From assembly GCA_963717075.1 (NCBI GenBank), contig CAVQVI010000026.1, positions 1 to 64,000 on the forward strand: 64,000 bases of DNA, written 5' to 3'. Position numbers and translations under genes: made by a program. The notes beneath the pieces are model-generated. The model was given only the letters and a program-made list of their open reading frames with translations. It was not told where the DNA came from and did not search any database. How positions within the stretch are numbered: the stretch's first letter is position 1; each line of letters opens with the position of its first letter. This stretch comes from JBGOTP01 sp963717075. GTDB lineage: Bacteria; Acidobacteriota; Vicinamibacteria; Vicinamibacterales; CAVVIG01. Of the stretch, positions 37,177 through 46,937 are shown piece after piece.

Positions 37177-37474
37177 GGTCACGAAACACTGGCGGCTCAA
37201 CGAGTGCCACTACGGTGCGTTACAGGGGTTGAACAAGGCCGAGACCGCGCCAGGCACGGCGAGGCACAGGTCAAGATCTGGCGCCGGAGCTACGACATCC
37301 CGCCGCCCTGCGCTCGATCCCGGAGACGAACGCAATCCGGCACGCGATCCACGCTACGGAGGGCTCGATGCGCAGGGTGTTGCCACGCACCGAGTCGCTG
37401 AAAGCCACCGCTCGAACGCGTTCTGCCGTGCCGCGGCCGCCGCCCGCGTCGCCAATCAGGCCGCGCAGAAATAG
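37168..37474 (+). pseudogene. gpmA: Relic of 2,3-bisphosphoglycerate-dependent phosphoglycerate mutase
   Basis: Translation in changing frames gives ordered pieces of GpmA: VTKHWRLNECHYGALQGLNKAET (about E. coli residue 80-105), RHGEAQVKIWRRSYDIPPP in another frame, ALDPGDERNPARDPRY back in the first, LPRTESLKAT in the third, then AAAARVANQAAQK with a stop, matching the usual C-terminus. The N-terminal third and the region from about residue 150 to the last 15 are absent. At least four frame changes plus an internal deletion cannot come from one sequencing error, so this is a decayed fragment. It starts inside the glgC stop region. Each piece is short, but their order and identity agree. Confidence 0.75.
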
Positions 37475-37477
37475 GAA

Positions 37478-37507
37478 GGGCCGGTGCCACCGCGGTGGAC
37501 CGGCCCC
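37478..37507. terminator. GC-rich hairpin between the gpmA relic and a small minus-strand gene
   Basis: Arms GGGCCGGT...CCACC and GGTGG..ACCGGCCC pair around a GC loop with one bulge (37478-37507), giving about 13 bp. It sits between convergent genes and could act on both strands. On the minus strand it is followed by CCTTCCTATTT, a moderately U-rich stretch; on the plus strand there is no U tract. Terminator function is therefore likelier for the minus-strand gene. Confidence 0.5.
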
Positions 37508-37537
37508 CCGAGCTTCTGCGTTCGACCGGAAATCTGT

Positions 37538-37852
37538 CTAGTTCACTTCTTCGGCTGCCTCATCGGCGGCGATCCTCAGCGAGCGGAGGAAACGCCGGTC
37601 GTTGGCTGTCACTTCAAGCGCGCGACGCGGTGTCGCCTCGCGTACCGGACGGGGAGGCGCGGCCACCTTGGCGAGCGCACCAGCCTGCTGTGATCGACTC
37701 ACGAACCCAACGACGGCTTCAAGCGTCACCTTCATTTCGAATCCCGCCGCGCGCGCCTTCTCGCGGCATGCTTCAACCTGGGGATTCTCCGCGACCGCAC
37801 CGGCGATCGCGTCGGCCAGTTCGCGGGCGAACCGGTTGACGACGTCGTCCAT
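37538..37852 (-). CDS. Small conserved-looking cytoplasmic protein
   Basis: A 104-residue protein with no domain I recognise. It starts MDDVVNRFARELADAIAGAV and ends LRSLRIAADEAAEEVN; the middle is helical with an RPVREATPRRALEVTANDRRFLRSL block. Start taken at ATG 37852 because GGGAGGAACGAGG lies directly upstream as a strong ribosome-binding site; an open stretch further upstream is Arg-rich and not protein-like. It is divergent from the mutase gene at 38062. Confidence 0.6.
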   Translation of the reverse strand: MDDVVNRFARELADAIAGAVAENPQVEACREKARAAGFEMKVTLEAVVGFVSRSQQAGALAKVAAPPRPVREATPRRALEVTANDRRFLRSLRIAADEAAEEVN

Positions 37853-38061
37853 CCTCGTTCCTCCCCTGCGCCGCCGGGCCGGGTTCCGGGGCGCTCCCCT
37901 GGTCCGAACCTGACGCACCGAGGCGGTGAACAGGGACCAGGCGCCTGAATCGCGTACACAAGTCGCTCTGTAGGTAGAACGAGTGTACGGTCAAATTCTA
38001 ACACTGTCAAGCACTTACAGCCACGCGCGTCCAAGACTCGCGCTATAATTTGCCGGCACTC

Positions 38062-39566
38062 ATGGGCGATCTTGGATTCCCCGGCGAATTCCCATTCACG
38101 CGCGGCATCCAGCCAACCATGTACCGGGGCCGCCTGTGGACCATGCGACAGTACGCGGGCTTTGGAACGGCGGCTGAATCCAACCGCCGCTACCGCTATC
38201 TTCTGGCGCAAGGCGTCAGCGGACTGAGCGTTGCCTTCGATCTCCCGACACAAATGGGTTACGACTCCGATCACCCGCTGGCCAGGGGTGAGGTGGGACG
38301 CGTTGGCGTCGCGATCGACTCGATCGAAGACATGACGACACTCCTGGAGGGCCTTCCACTGGATCGGGTCTCCACGTCCATGACCATCAACTCGACGGCC
38401 GTGATCGTGCTGGCGCTCTATGTCGCGGTCGCCAAGCGACAAGGCGTGCCGCTGGCGAAGCTGTCGGGCACGATCCAGAACGACATTCTCAAGGAATACG
38501 TGGCGCGCGGCACGTACATCTTTCCACCTCGGGCCTCGCTGCGCATCGTGACCGACATCTTCGCGTACTGCGCTCGTGAACTGCCCAACTGGAACACGAT
38601 TTCGATCAGCGGATATCACATCCGCGAAGCCGGCTCCACGGCCGTCCAAGAAGTGGCGTTCACATTCGCTCATGCGATTGCGTACGTGCAGGCTGCGATC
38701 GACGCGGGACTCGATGTCAACCACTTCGGGCAGCGTCTCTCGTTCTTCTTCAACGCGCACAATGATTTTCTGGAGGAGATTGGGAAGTTTCGCGCCGCCC
38801 GGCGATTGTGGGCCCGCCTGATGCGCGACCGGTTCGGCGCGACCAGTCCGCGCGCGCAGCAGCTGCGCTTTCACACCCAGACCGCTGGAAGCACGCTGAC
38901 GGCGCAGCAGCCCGACAACAACATCGTTCGCGTCGCTGTGCAGGCCATGGCGGCAGTCCTCGGCGGCACACAGTCGCTGCACTGCAACGGTCGTGACGAA
39001 GCCATGTCGCTGCCCACAGAAGAATCGGCGCGGATTGCGTTGCGGACGCAGCAGATCATCGCCGCCGAGACCGGTATCGCCAACACTGTCGACCCGGTGG
39101 GCGGATCGCTCGTGATCGAACGGATCACGGACGCTGTTGAGCGCGGCGCCGAGGAACTGCTCGCACAGATCGAACGTGCCGGCGGCACATTGGCGGCGAT
39201 CGAGAGCGGATTCATTCAGCGCGAGATTCAGGAGTCCGCGTACCGGGCACAGATGGCGATCGACACGCGCGAAACCGTCGTTGTCGGGGTGAATATGTGG
39301 GGGGCCGACCACCATCAGCCCGACCGGATCAAACCCCCGACTTTTCGGGTCAATCCGGAAGTCGAACAACAGCAGATCGCTCGTGTCCGAGCACTCCGCG
39401 CCAAGCGAAACGGGGAGGCCTGCTCGACCGCGCTCACCGGTGTCTCGCAGGCGGCGCGCGATGGCACCAACCTGGTGCCTGTGATTGTGACCGCGGTTGA
39501 GGCCGATGCGACGCTGGGGGAGATCTCCGACGCGATGCGGGTTGTCTTTGGCACGTACCAAGAGAC

Positions 39567-39570
<4 letters not shown>
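38062..39570 (+). CDS. Methylmalonyl-CoA mutase, large-subunit type, N-terminally short
   Basis: Adenosylcobalamin-dependent acyl-CoA mutase catalytic domain (502 residues) without the B12-binding domain, which in two-subunit forms is a separate protein not seen nearby. Conserved blocks include FPFTRGIQPTMYRGRLW, MRQYAGFGTA, FDLPTQMGYDSDHPLA, RVSTSMTINSTA, TISISGYHIREAG (with catalytic His) and RTQQIIAAETGIANTVDPVGG. Relatives carry roughly 25-30 more N-terminal residues before GYPGEFPF; here ATG 38062 begins just at that point and an in-frame stop lies a short way upstream. A TATAAT hexamer sits 13 bases before ATG. The stop overlaps oppD as ATGA. Methylmalonyl- versus isobutyryl-CoA preference was not resolved. 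Confidence 0.85.
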
Positions 39571-40580
<1,010 letters not shown>

Positions 40581-40584
40581 GTCG

Positions 40585-41464
40585 ATGCCCCTCCTTGAGG
40601 TCTCGCACCTGACGAAGCACTTCGTACGCCGCGGAGGGTTGTTCGCAGCGCGCCACGACGATCACTGCCCTGGACGATGTGAGCTTCACCATCGATGAGG
40701 GAGAGACGTTCGGCCTGGTGGGCGAATCCGGGAGTGGCAAAACGACAACGGGACGCTGCCTTCTTCGTCTGATCGAACCGACCTCCGGCACCGTACGGTT
40801 CAAGGACCATGACGTGCTGGCCCTCTCTCCTGGCGCCCTTCGCGCGGTGCGGCGCGAGATGCAGATCGTGTTTCAGGATCCGTACTCATCGTTGAACCCG
40901 CGGATGCGCGCGCGCGACATCGTGGAAGAACCGCTCGTCATCCATCGGCTGGGCGATCGCGCGGCGCGGCGGGCCCGTACCGAAGATCTGTTCGGGCTGG
41001 TGGGTCTCGACCGGGCGCACCTCGACAGATACCCCGGGCAGTTCAGCGGCGGACAACGCCAGCGCATTGGCCTGGCGCGCGCACTCGCGCTCAACCCATC
41101 ATTTGTTGTGCTCGACGAGCCCGTGTCGGCCCTTGACATGTCGATTCAAGCCCAGATCGTCAACCTCCTTCAGGATCTCCAGGAGCAGCTCCACCTGACG
41201 TACCTGTTCATCGCGCATGACCTCCGTCTGGTGCAACACATCTGCCGACGAGTCGCGGTGATGTACCTGGGAAAGGTGGTCGAGTTGAGCACAACTGCGG
41301 GCGTGTTCTCGTCGCCGCAGCACCCGTATACGCGCGCCCTTCTGTCCTCGATTCCGGTGCTCGATCCGGACGTACCGCGCCAACGAGTGAACTGGGATCC
41401 GGCCTCATTCAACCGCGATGCAGTCTTGAGGGAGGTCGGTGACGGGCACTGGGCCGCCCTCTGA
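40585..41464 (+). CDS. OppF-like ABC transporter ATP-binding protein, frameshifted
   Basis: Second ATPase of the pair. The N-terminal segment MPLLEVSHLTKHFVRRGG is in one frame; from TALDDVSFTIDEGE onward the protein continues in another, with Walker A GESGSGKT, Q loop FQDPYSSLNPR, signature FSGGQRQR and Walker B LDEPVSALD. The join is a net +1 change near 40650-40668; 880 nt equals 293 codons plus one base. It lacks the C-terminal Cys cluster seen in its partner. Four bases separate it from oppD. Confidence 0.85.
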
Positions 41465-41527
41465 CTGAGCGCCTCCATCCCGGCGCCTGAATGACCAACG
41501 ACCAGGTACTGCCGTAGACTAAGGCGC

Positions 41528-42379
41528 ATGGCCACGCGTCCGACGACGTGCCCGCGGTCCACTCGGCGCCGCGGTGCAATCGCCGCGGCGGTCCTGCTCA
41601 TGGCGGCCATGGGGACGGTGACGTTCGGACAGTGGCGGAACCAAGCGTCGCCGAGCGCCAGGCACTACGCCAACAAGGACAGCTTCGACGGACAGTTTCA
41701 GTTCTGCCGAATTCAGTTCCGGCGCGCGACGAACGGTGACGGCGGTGACTGGGCGGTCGACTTCCCCAGGGCCGACCAGAACCTTTCGACCCGGCTGTCC
41801 GAGCTGACCAAGGCCCCGGTCAGCTTCAACGATCGGCAGGAACCAAACCATCTATTGCTGAGGCTAGACCAGCCGGAATTGTTCCGCTGCGGCTTCATCA
41901 TGATGACTGAGGTGGGCAGCGTCTATCTCGATGATCGCGAAGCGACAAACCTGCGAAACTACCTGTTGAAAGGCGGCTTTCTCTGGGCCGACGACTTCTG
42001 GGGGGAGTACGCGTGGGCGATCTGGGAGAGTCAGATTCGCAAGGTTCTTCCGTCCAACGCCTATCCGATCATCGATCTTCCGCTCAGCCATGCGATCTTC
42101 CATCAGGTGCTCAACGTCGACCACTTTCCGCAGATTCCGTCGATCGGCCACCGCGGATGGCGCTACGGCGACACGTCCGAGCGCGGGGCCGAAAGCGCAA
42201 CGCCACACGCGCGCGCGATCCTCGATCAGCACGGTCGCGTCATGGTGCTCATCAGTCACAATACTGATTTCGGCGATGCCTACGAGCGCGAGGAGGACGA
42301 CCCTGAGTACTTCCGTCGCTTTTCGGTGATTGGCTATGCCTTCGGTATCAACGTGCTCGTCTACGCGATGACACACTGA
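41528..42379 (+). CDS. DUF4159 family exported protein
   Basis: A 283-residue protein with an Arg-rich start, a hydrophobic stretch (GAIAAAVLLMAAMGTVTFG) fitting a signal peptide or anchor, and the DUF4159 core: the FDGQFQFCRIQFRR region, then the LLLRLDQPELFRCGFIMMTE and GGFLWADDFWGEYAW block and HNTDFGDAYEREEDDPEYFRRFSV. This domain has a class I glutamine-amidotransferase-like fold in bacterial operons with von Willebrand and AAA+ proteins. No catalytic triad is obvious. Neighbours here do not support a specific role. Convergent with the pilus-like cluster. Confidence 0.8.
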   Translation: MATRPTTCPRSTRRRGAIAAAVLLMAAMGTVTFGQWRNQASPSARHYANKDSFDGQFQFCRIQFRRATNGDGGDWAVDFPRADQNLSTRLSELTKAPVSFNDRQEPNHLLLRLDQPELFRCGFIMMTEVGSVYLDDREATNLRNYLLKGGFLWADDFWGEYAWAIWESQIRKVLPSNAYPIIDLPLSHAIFHQVLNVDHFPQIPSIGHRGWRYGDTSERGAESATPHARAILDQHGRVMVLISHNTDFGDAYEREEDDPEYFRRFSVIGYAFGINVLVYAMTH

Positions 42380-42414
42380 ACGTAGGGTTCGCCATTTCTA
42401 GAGGTTCTAGGGTT

Positions 42415-44080
42415 CTACCCCGTCTCTCGTCGCTGCCCACACCGGGGACAGACGCCCCCGCCCTCCTGCACAACGCCACCGCATCCCGAACAGAGCGTTC
42501 GGCACTCGCCAGGCTCGGTCATCACGCGGAAGAGCTCCTCCGGCGTCGTCATCCCATTCCTGACCTTCGCGAGACCGTCCTCCCCAAGCGTGACCATGCC
42601 GTCCGCGATTGCTGCGTCGCGAAGGACTCTTTCCTCGGACCGTGACGAAATGTGGACACGGAGCGCCTCCCCGACGTGCATCACCTCAAAGACACCGATG
42701 CGGCCACGATATCCGGTGTAGGCGCACTGATCGCAACCGACGGCCCTGTAGACCGAAGGCCCTTCAGCTCCACGCTCCCATCGCAACGCCCGAAGCACGT
42801 CGGCAGGCGCGGCGCTCGGGCAGCGGCAGCGGACGCACAACCGCCGTACGAGCCGCTGCGCCACGACACCGACGAGAGCACCGGCGACAAGGTCAGGGGC
42901 AATCCCCATGTCGAGCAAACGCGACACCGCGGGCGCCGCGGCGTCGGCGCGTAGCATCGCCAGCACCAACGGGCCCGATCGTGCGGCCTGCAGGAGGTGT
43001 GTTGCCGTCTCGGCATCGCGAATCTCCCCGGATAGCAGCACATCGGGATCACGAGCCAGAACGGCCCCCAGATCGCCTGCAACGCTCGCATCGCCCTGGA
43101 AGAGGACGGCGTTTGTCCGTTCCCGCGCAATCGACGCGAACGCCGAGCGCATCGTGGTGGGCCTGCCACTGCGGACTGGTCCGGCAACGAGGACGAGGCC
43201 ATGGGGACTGCGCAGCAGGCCCATGACCGTCTCGAACGCGGCGGGCGACAGACCGCTGTCTTCGAGTGCCAGCGGTACGTGACAATCGTTGATCGGTCGG
43301 ATCGCGACTTTCTCGCCAAACGCGGTACGCCATGTCGACACGCGAAGGTCGAGATCGCCGTTCTCCAGGCCTAAACAAAGGCGTCCATCCTGCGGCAGCC
43401 GCTCCTCCGTCACGTCCATGCCCGCGAGCGCTTTGAGTCTGGCGACGAGCTCGGGATGCTTCGTCTCTGGCAGTCGCAACATTTCCTCGAGCTCGCCGTT
43501 TCGACGCCGACGGACAAGGACCGCCGCCGCCGTCCGGTCGATGTGGATCTCCTCTGTGCCGCGGGCACGTGCGACCTGCACGATGGAATCGATCAGATCG
43601 TCTGTGGAGACATCCTCCGATGCTGGCGCCACATTCGTACTTCAGCTTGATGGCTTCAACTGGATACGCCGTTTCGATCAACTCGACGATCTCGCTTCGT
43701 GTTGCGACAACCTGCCTGACACGGTACCCGGTCCGGCCTTCGAGTTCCTGGACGAAGCCGAACAGCAAGGGGTCGGCCATCGCGAGCGTCAGCACGTTCT
43801 GCTCGAGGCAGATCGCGGCGCAGGCGTATTCGAGCGCACGGTCTCTCGGAACGAGCGCAAGAATTTCCGGATCTGGCTGATTCTCAACAAGACTCACGAA
43901 TGGAAGGCCGAGCTGGAGCGCAAGCGCATTGGCGATTTGTTTGTCGCTCGCCAGGTTCCGCCTGACAAGAATGACGCCAATGTGCTCCCGGGTATGCTTC
44001 TGCTCGACCAGTGCCTCGCGCAGGTCGTGCTCCGCAACGAGGCCAGCCTGCACCAGACACTCGCCGATCCTCCTCCTCAC
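42415..44080 (-). CDS. GspE/MshE-like secretion ATPase with degenerate Walker A, frameshifted
   Basis: Hexameric motor ATPase of type II secretion/type IV pilus systems. The N-terminal domain (MRRRIGECLVQAGLVAEHDLREAL..., MshEN-type) and the ATPase domain lie in two frames joined by a net +1 change near 43625-43636 (after AIKLKYE); 1666 nt equals 555 codons plus one base. In the ATPase half the P-loop reads GPVRSGRPTT where GPTGSGKTTT is expected, so the essential Lys is Arg (43152-43183). The Walker B-like segment DPDVLLSGEIRD keeps its Glu, the zinc tetra-Cys region is present (CVRCRCP, CDQCAYTG), and a Cys-rich tail (CSGCGG, CPRCGQRR) follows. ATP turnover is likely impaired. ATG overlaps the upstream gene by four bases. 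Confidence 0.85.
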
Positions 44081-45759
44081 CGGCCTGATCCTCCAGCCGT
44101 GAGACGTCGCAGTCGTCCTTGCTCGTCCCGGAGGTACACGGACGTCGCCGTGATCTCAACGACCCTGGCCCCTCGCACATCGTCGCCGGCCTGCACAATT
44201 CGCCCGTCCACAATCGCCAGCTTCCGCTCCGGGCCATAGAGAATCGTCCCGAGCGTCGCCTCGAACGGAAGCGGGCTGGGTTGGGCCTCTAGGGGCGGCG
44301 CGGGGACGGCAGGAGTCTGCTGGCGCAAAAGGGATGCGGCGGGTGGCGGGGCGGTCACGAGCGCCGGCCTCGCGGGCGGAAGCGGCACACGCGCGGGCGG
44401 CCTCTCAACCGAAGCCGGAAGGCGCGGAGCCGGCGTTGGCACGAGGGCCGCCAGTGGTCGTTCAACGGGCGTCTCTGGCTCAATCGATACAGCCGGCTCA
44501 ACGCTGCGGCGCGTCGGGGCCTCGGGGATCGCAAGCGATGACTGCGCGCGTGGCGCCATCACAGGCTGCGCGGCGGGAACAGTGGGCCGCGGTGGCGACA
44601 ACGGCTGGGGCGTGAGAGACGTCGGATGCACTGGCGGTGCCGAAAGGGCCGGAGCCACCGCCAGCTGTCCGATACGCGTCAATTCAACCGGGCGCCACAG
44701 CTTCTGGACGAGCCAGCCCACTCCCAAGCCGACCGCAACACCAGCGACAACAGCGGCTTGTGAGAACGCCACCACCTTGCGTGCCTGACGTCTCCGCTCG
44801 CGAAGCAAGTCGAGGGCCGGCTGACCACCAGCTGCGGCTGCTGCCCACGCGAGCCGGAACCCGGCCGCACGCTCTCGAAATTCTTCCTCCGGTTCGGGCA
44901 GCCGAGCGGCATCAATGGAAAACAGCGTATCCAGCGGCTCGACCTCGACGTCAAGCTGCTCCGTGAGGGCAATCGCCATGCTGCGCAGCTCGGGCAGGGC
45001 GCCGCACACGCAGACCTGCGTCAACGGTTGCGCATCGAGCTGTGCGGACGTGCGACACGTTGAGAGGTCGTTGACCAGGCGCGCCACGATCTCATCACGC
45101 GGGCGCAAGGCGTAATGCGACGGTGCATCTCGCAGATAGCCCCACGGCAGCATGCGCGCCGCCACCAGCTGGCCGTCTCGGACCAGCGCCATCATTGACT
45201 CGGTTTCCTCGAACGCGATGTACGCCTCGAGCGCCCTGTGGCTCATGACGTTGCACCGCAATCGCGCGAGCGCCGCGAGTGCCGCAGCCGGTGTGAGCAC
45301 CGCATCGATCTCGATGTCCGCGTTCTTCAAGGGACGGAGCGCAGCCGCCACCTCATTGCTCGGCGCGGTTGCGACAAGAATGTTGACTCGATCCGAACCC
45401 ACAGCCTTTAGGCCAGTCGGGGCAATGTCGCTCAGCACTGGCACCGTGACCAGACCCGCGGCCGCCATCGCCTGCAGTGCCTCAGCCCGCATTTGCCCGT
45501 ACGGGCCGGTCGAGACAGTAACGAGTTGATGGTGCGTGTGCGGCGTCCACAGAACCACTACAGCGTGGCGTCCGCGAAGGGAAGAGAGTGCTCCGTCCAG
45601 GTCGATGAGTGGCAGGGACATGAACGAGCTGACGCAGGTCTCGGGGACCTTGCGTCGCCAAACAGAGGTCCGGTCGAGCTCAACGATTCGACAGGTCAGG
45701 GCGGACAGCTCAATACCAACTCGTGCAGGCATGCGCGTTTGGCGAAACTCCAGCCCCAT
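44077..45759 (-). CDS. PilM/MshI-like protein fused to a GspB/MshK-like C-terminus
   Basis: A 560-residue fusion. Residues 1-320 form an actin-fold PilM/MshI-like cytoplasmic domain (VGIELSALTCRIVELD at the start, ALEAYIAFEETESMMALV in the middle). One transmembrane helix follows (about 325-350, AAVVAGVAVGLGVGWLVQ). A 140-residue Pro/Ala-rich linker leads to a small C-terminal domain (about 505-555, LGTILYGPERKLAIVDGRIV... DDVRGARVVEIT) resembling GspB/PilP/MshK modules that contact the secretin. In MSHA loci these functions are separate genes (mshI, mshK). A shorter start at 45732 is possible. It overlaps the ATPase gene by four bases. Confidence 0.78.
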   Translation of the reverse strand: MGLEFRQTRMPARVGIELSALTCRIVELDRTSVWRRKVPETCVSSFMSLPLIDLDGALSSLRGRHAVVVLWTPHTHHQLVTVSTGPYGQMRAEALQAMAAAGLVTVPVLSDIAPTGLKAVGSDRVNILVATAPSNEVAAALRPLKNADIEIDAVLTPAAALAALARLRCNVMSHRALEAYIAFEETESMMALVRDGQLVAARMLPWGYLRDAPSHYALRPRDEIVARLVNDLSTCRTSAQLDAQPLTQVCVCGALPELRSMAIALTEQLDVEVEPLDTLFSIDAARLPEPEEEFRERAAGFRLAWAAAAAGGQPALDLLRERRRQARKVVAFSQAAVVAGVAVGLGVGWLVQKLWRPVELTRIGQLAVAPALSAPPVHPTSLTPQPLSPPRPTVPAAQPVMAPRAQSSLAIPEAPTRRSVEPAVSIEPETPVERPLAALVPTPAPRLPASVERPPARVPLPPARPALVTAPPPAASLLRQQTPAVPAPPLEAQPSPLPFEATLGTILYGPERKLAIVDGRIVQAGDDVRGARVVEITATSVYLRDEQGRLRRLTAGGSGR

Positions 45760-45834
45760 TCTCGGTCAGAAGTGCGCTCCGGCGGTAGCACTGAACTTGC
45801 GTCCACCCAATTGGTTAGACCAACATGGGCCTGG

Positions 45835-46788
45835 ATGGCGGACGACGTCCGAGAATTCCAGCACGACCTCGGTCAGCAAATCTCGGCGGTCCTGGCTGAA
45901 AGAGCCTCTTCGATCGTCGCGGATGCGGCCCAGATGTTCCCCTTCGGTAGCGCTCAGACGCTCGACCGACAAGACTGTGTTCGCATCGGAACGCTGCTCC
46001 TTCAACTGTTGACTCGCTCTGTCCGCGATGGGCGGCTCACCGCCGACAGCGATCTCCTCGCCGCTCTGCACCGTTTGCTGGAGGAGCGATCGCTTCAGCT
46101 GGAGCGTCTCTTTGCGTTCGCCTATCTCGTTGAGCGGGCGGCGCTCGACGATCTCGCGCTGCACCAGGCCATCGGCGTAACAACCGAGCCATGGCCACTC
46201 GCTGTCCAACTCGTGCGGCGCGCGTCATTCGACATGTTGGCGGCCTGCGCCGAGCGTGCTCGGCTCGACGCAATAGGCGCTTCGATCATCGACCCTCTCA
46301 CAACGCTCCATACCCGCCCACTGTTCGATGCCGTGCTCGGCGTGGAACTGGATCGGGCGAGTCGCGTCGGAGACTCCGTGTCGCTGATCCTATTCGACGT
46401 CGACCATCTCTCCGCCCTCAACGAGGAGCACGGCGTCGGCGTGGGCGACAAGCTTCTGCGAAGTCTTGGCGTTCTGATTCGCGGGTTCTTCCGCCAGCAC
46501 GACTGGGTCGCGCGCTATGGGGGCGATCAGTTTGTCGTCTTGATGACTGGAACGGACTCTCGCCACGCGGCCGATCTTGCGGAGCGAGTGCGGACAACCG
46601 TGCAGAATCGACTCGAGTTCACCGACTATCGATCGGGCCGACCCGTCCACATCGCGATCACTGCGGCAGTCGTCAGCCGGAAGGTCGCCGCCGGTGATTC
46701 TGTCGACCCTGAGCGGCTCATGGCCGACGCAGAAGCCATTCTGCGCCGCCAGCGCGAAATACGGCCAAGGCGGGCTGAACGCGCGTGA
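45835..46788 (+). CDS. Degenerate GGDEF protein inside the pilus-like cluster
   Basis: A 317-residue protein. The first 150 residues are helical and unrecognised. The GGDEF domain follows: DPLTTLHTRPLFD opening, FDVDHLSALNEEHG, the inhibitory-site motif RQHD five residues before the catalytic loop, and RYGGDQF in place of GGDEF. The missing catalytic Glu predicts loss of diguanylate cyclase activity, while the conserved RxxD could still bind c-di-GMP. Start taken at ATG 45835; the frame is open further upstream over a low-quality region. It is the only plus-strand gene between the two minus-strand halves of the pilus set, divergent from the PilM-GspB fusion. A c-di-GMP receptor role is inference. 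Confidence 0.8.
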   Translation: MADDVREFQHDLGQQISAVLAERASSIVADAAQMFPFGSAQTLDRQDCVRIGTLLLQLLTRSVRDGRLTADSDLLAALHRLLEERSLQLERLFAFAYLVERAALDDLALHQAIGVTTEPWPLAVQLVRRASFDMLAACAERARLDAIGASIIDPLTTLHTRPLFDAVLGVELDRASRVGDSVSLILFDVDHLSALNEEHGVGVGDKLLRSLGVLIRGFFRQHDWVARYGGDQFVVLMTGTDSRHAADLAERVRTTVQNRLEFTDYRSGRPVHIAITAAVVSRKVAAGDSVDPERLMADAEAILRRQREIRPRRAERA

Positions 46789-46937
46789 CGCAGTCAGCCC
46801 CCCATCCCAGCATTTCGTCGCCTCGCATGTCGAACACGAGCCTTGTTCGTTGCGAACGTGCCGACCTTGGCAATTCCCGGCACTCGACGAGCGCTGAGGC
46901 TGGTCGCTGAACGCTGCCGAATGATTGCACTCCCGGC

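Noticed and set aside
37732..39561. 609-residue minus-strand open frame opposite the mutase
   Set aside because: Antisense shadow of a conserved enzyme; no recognisable motifs.
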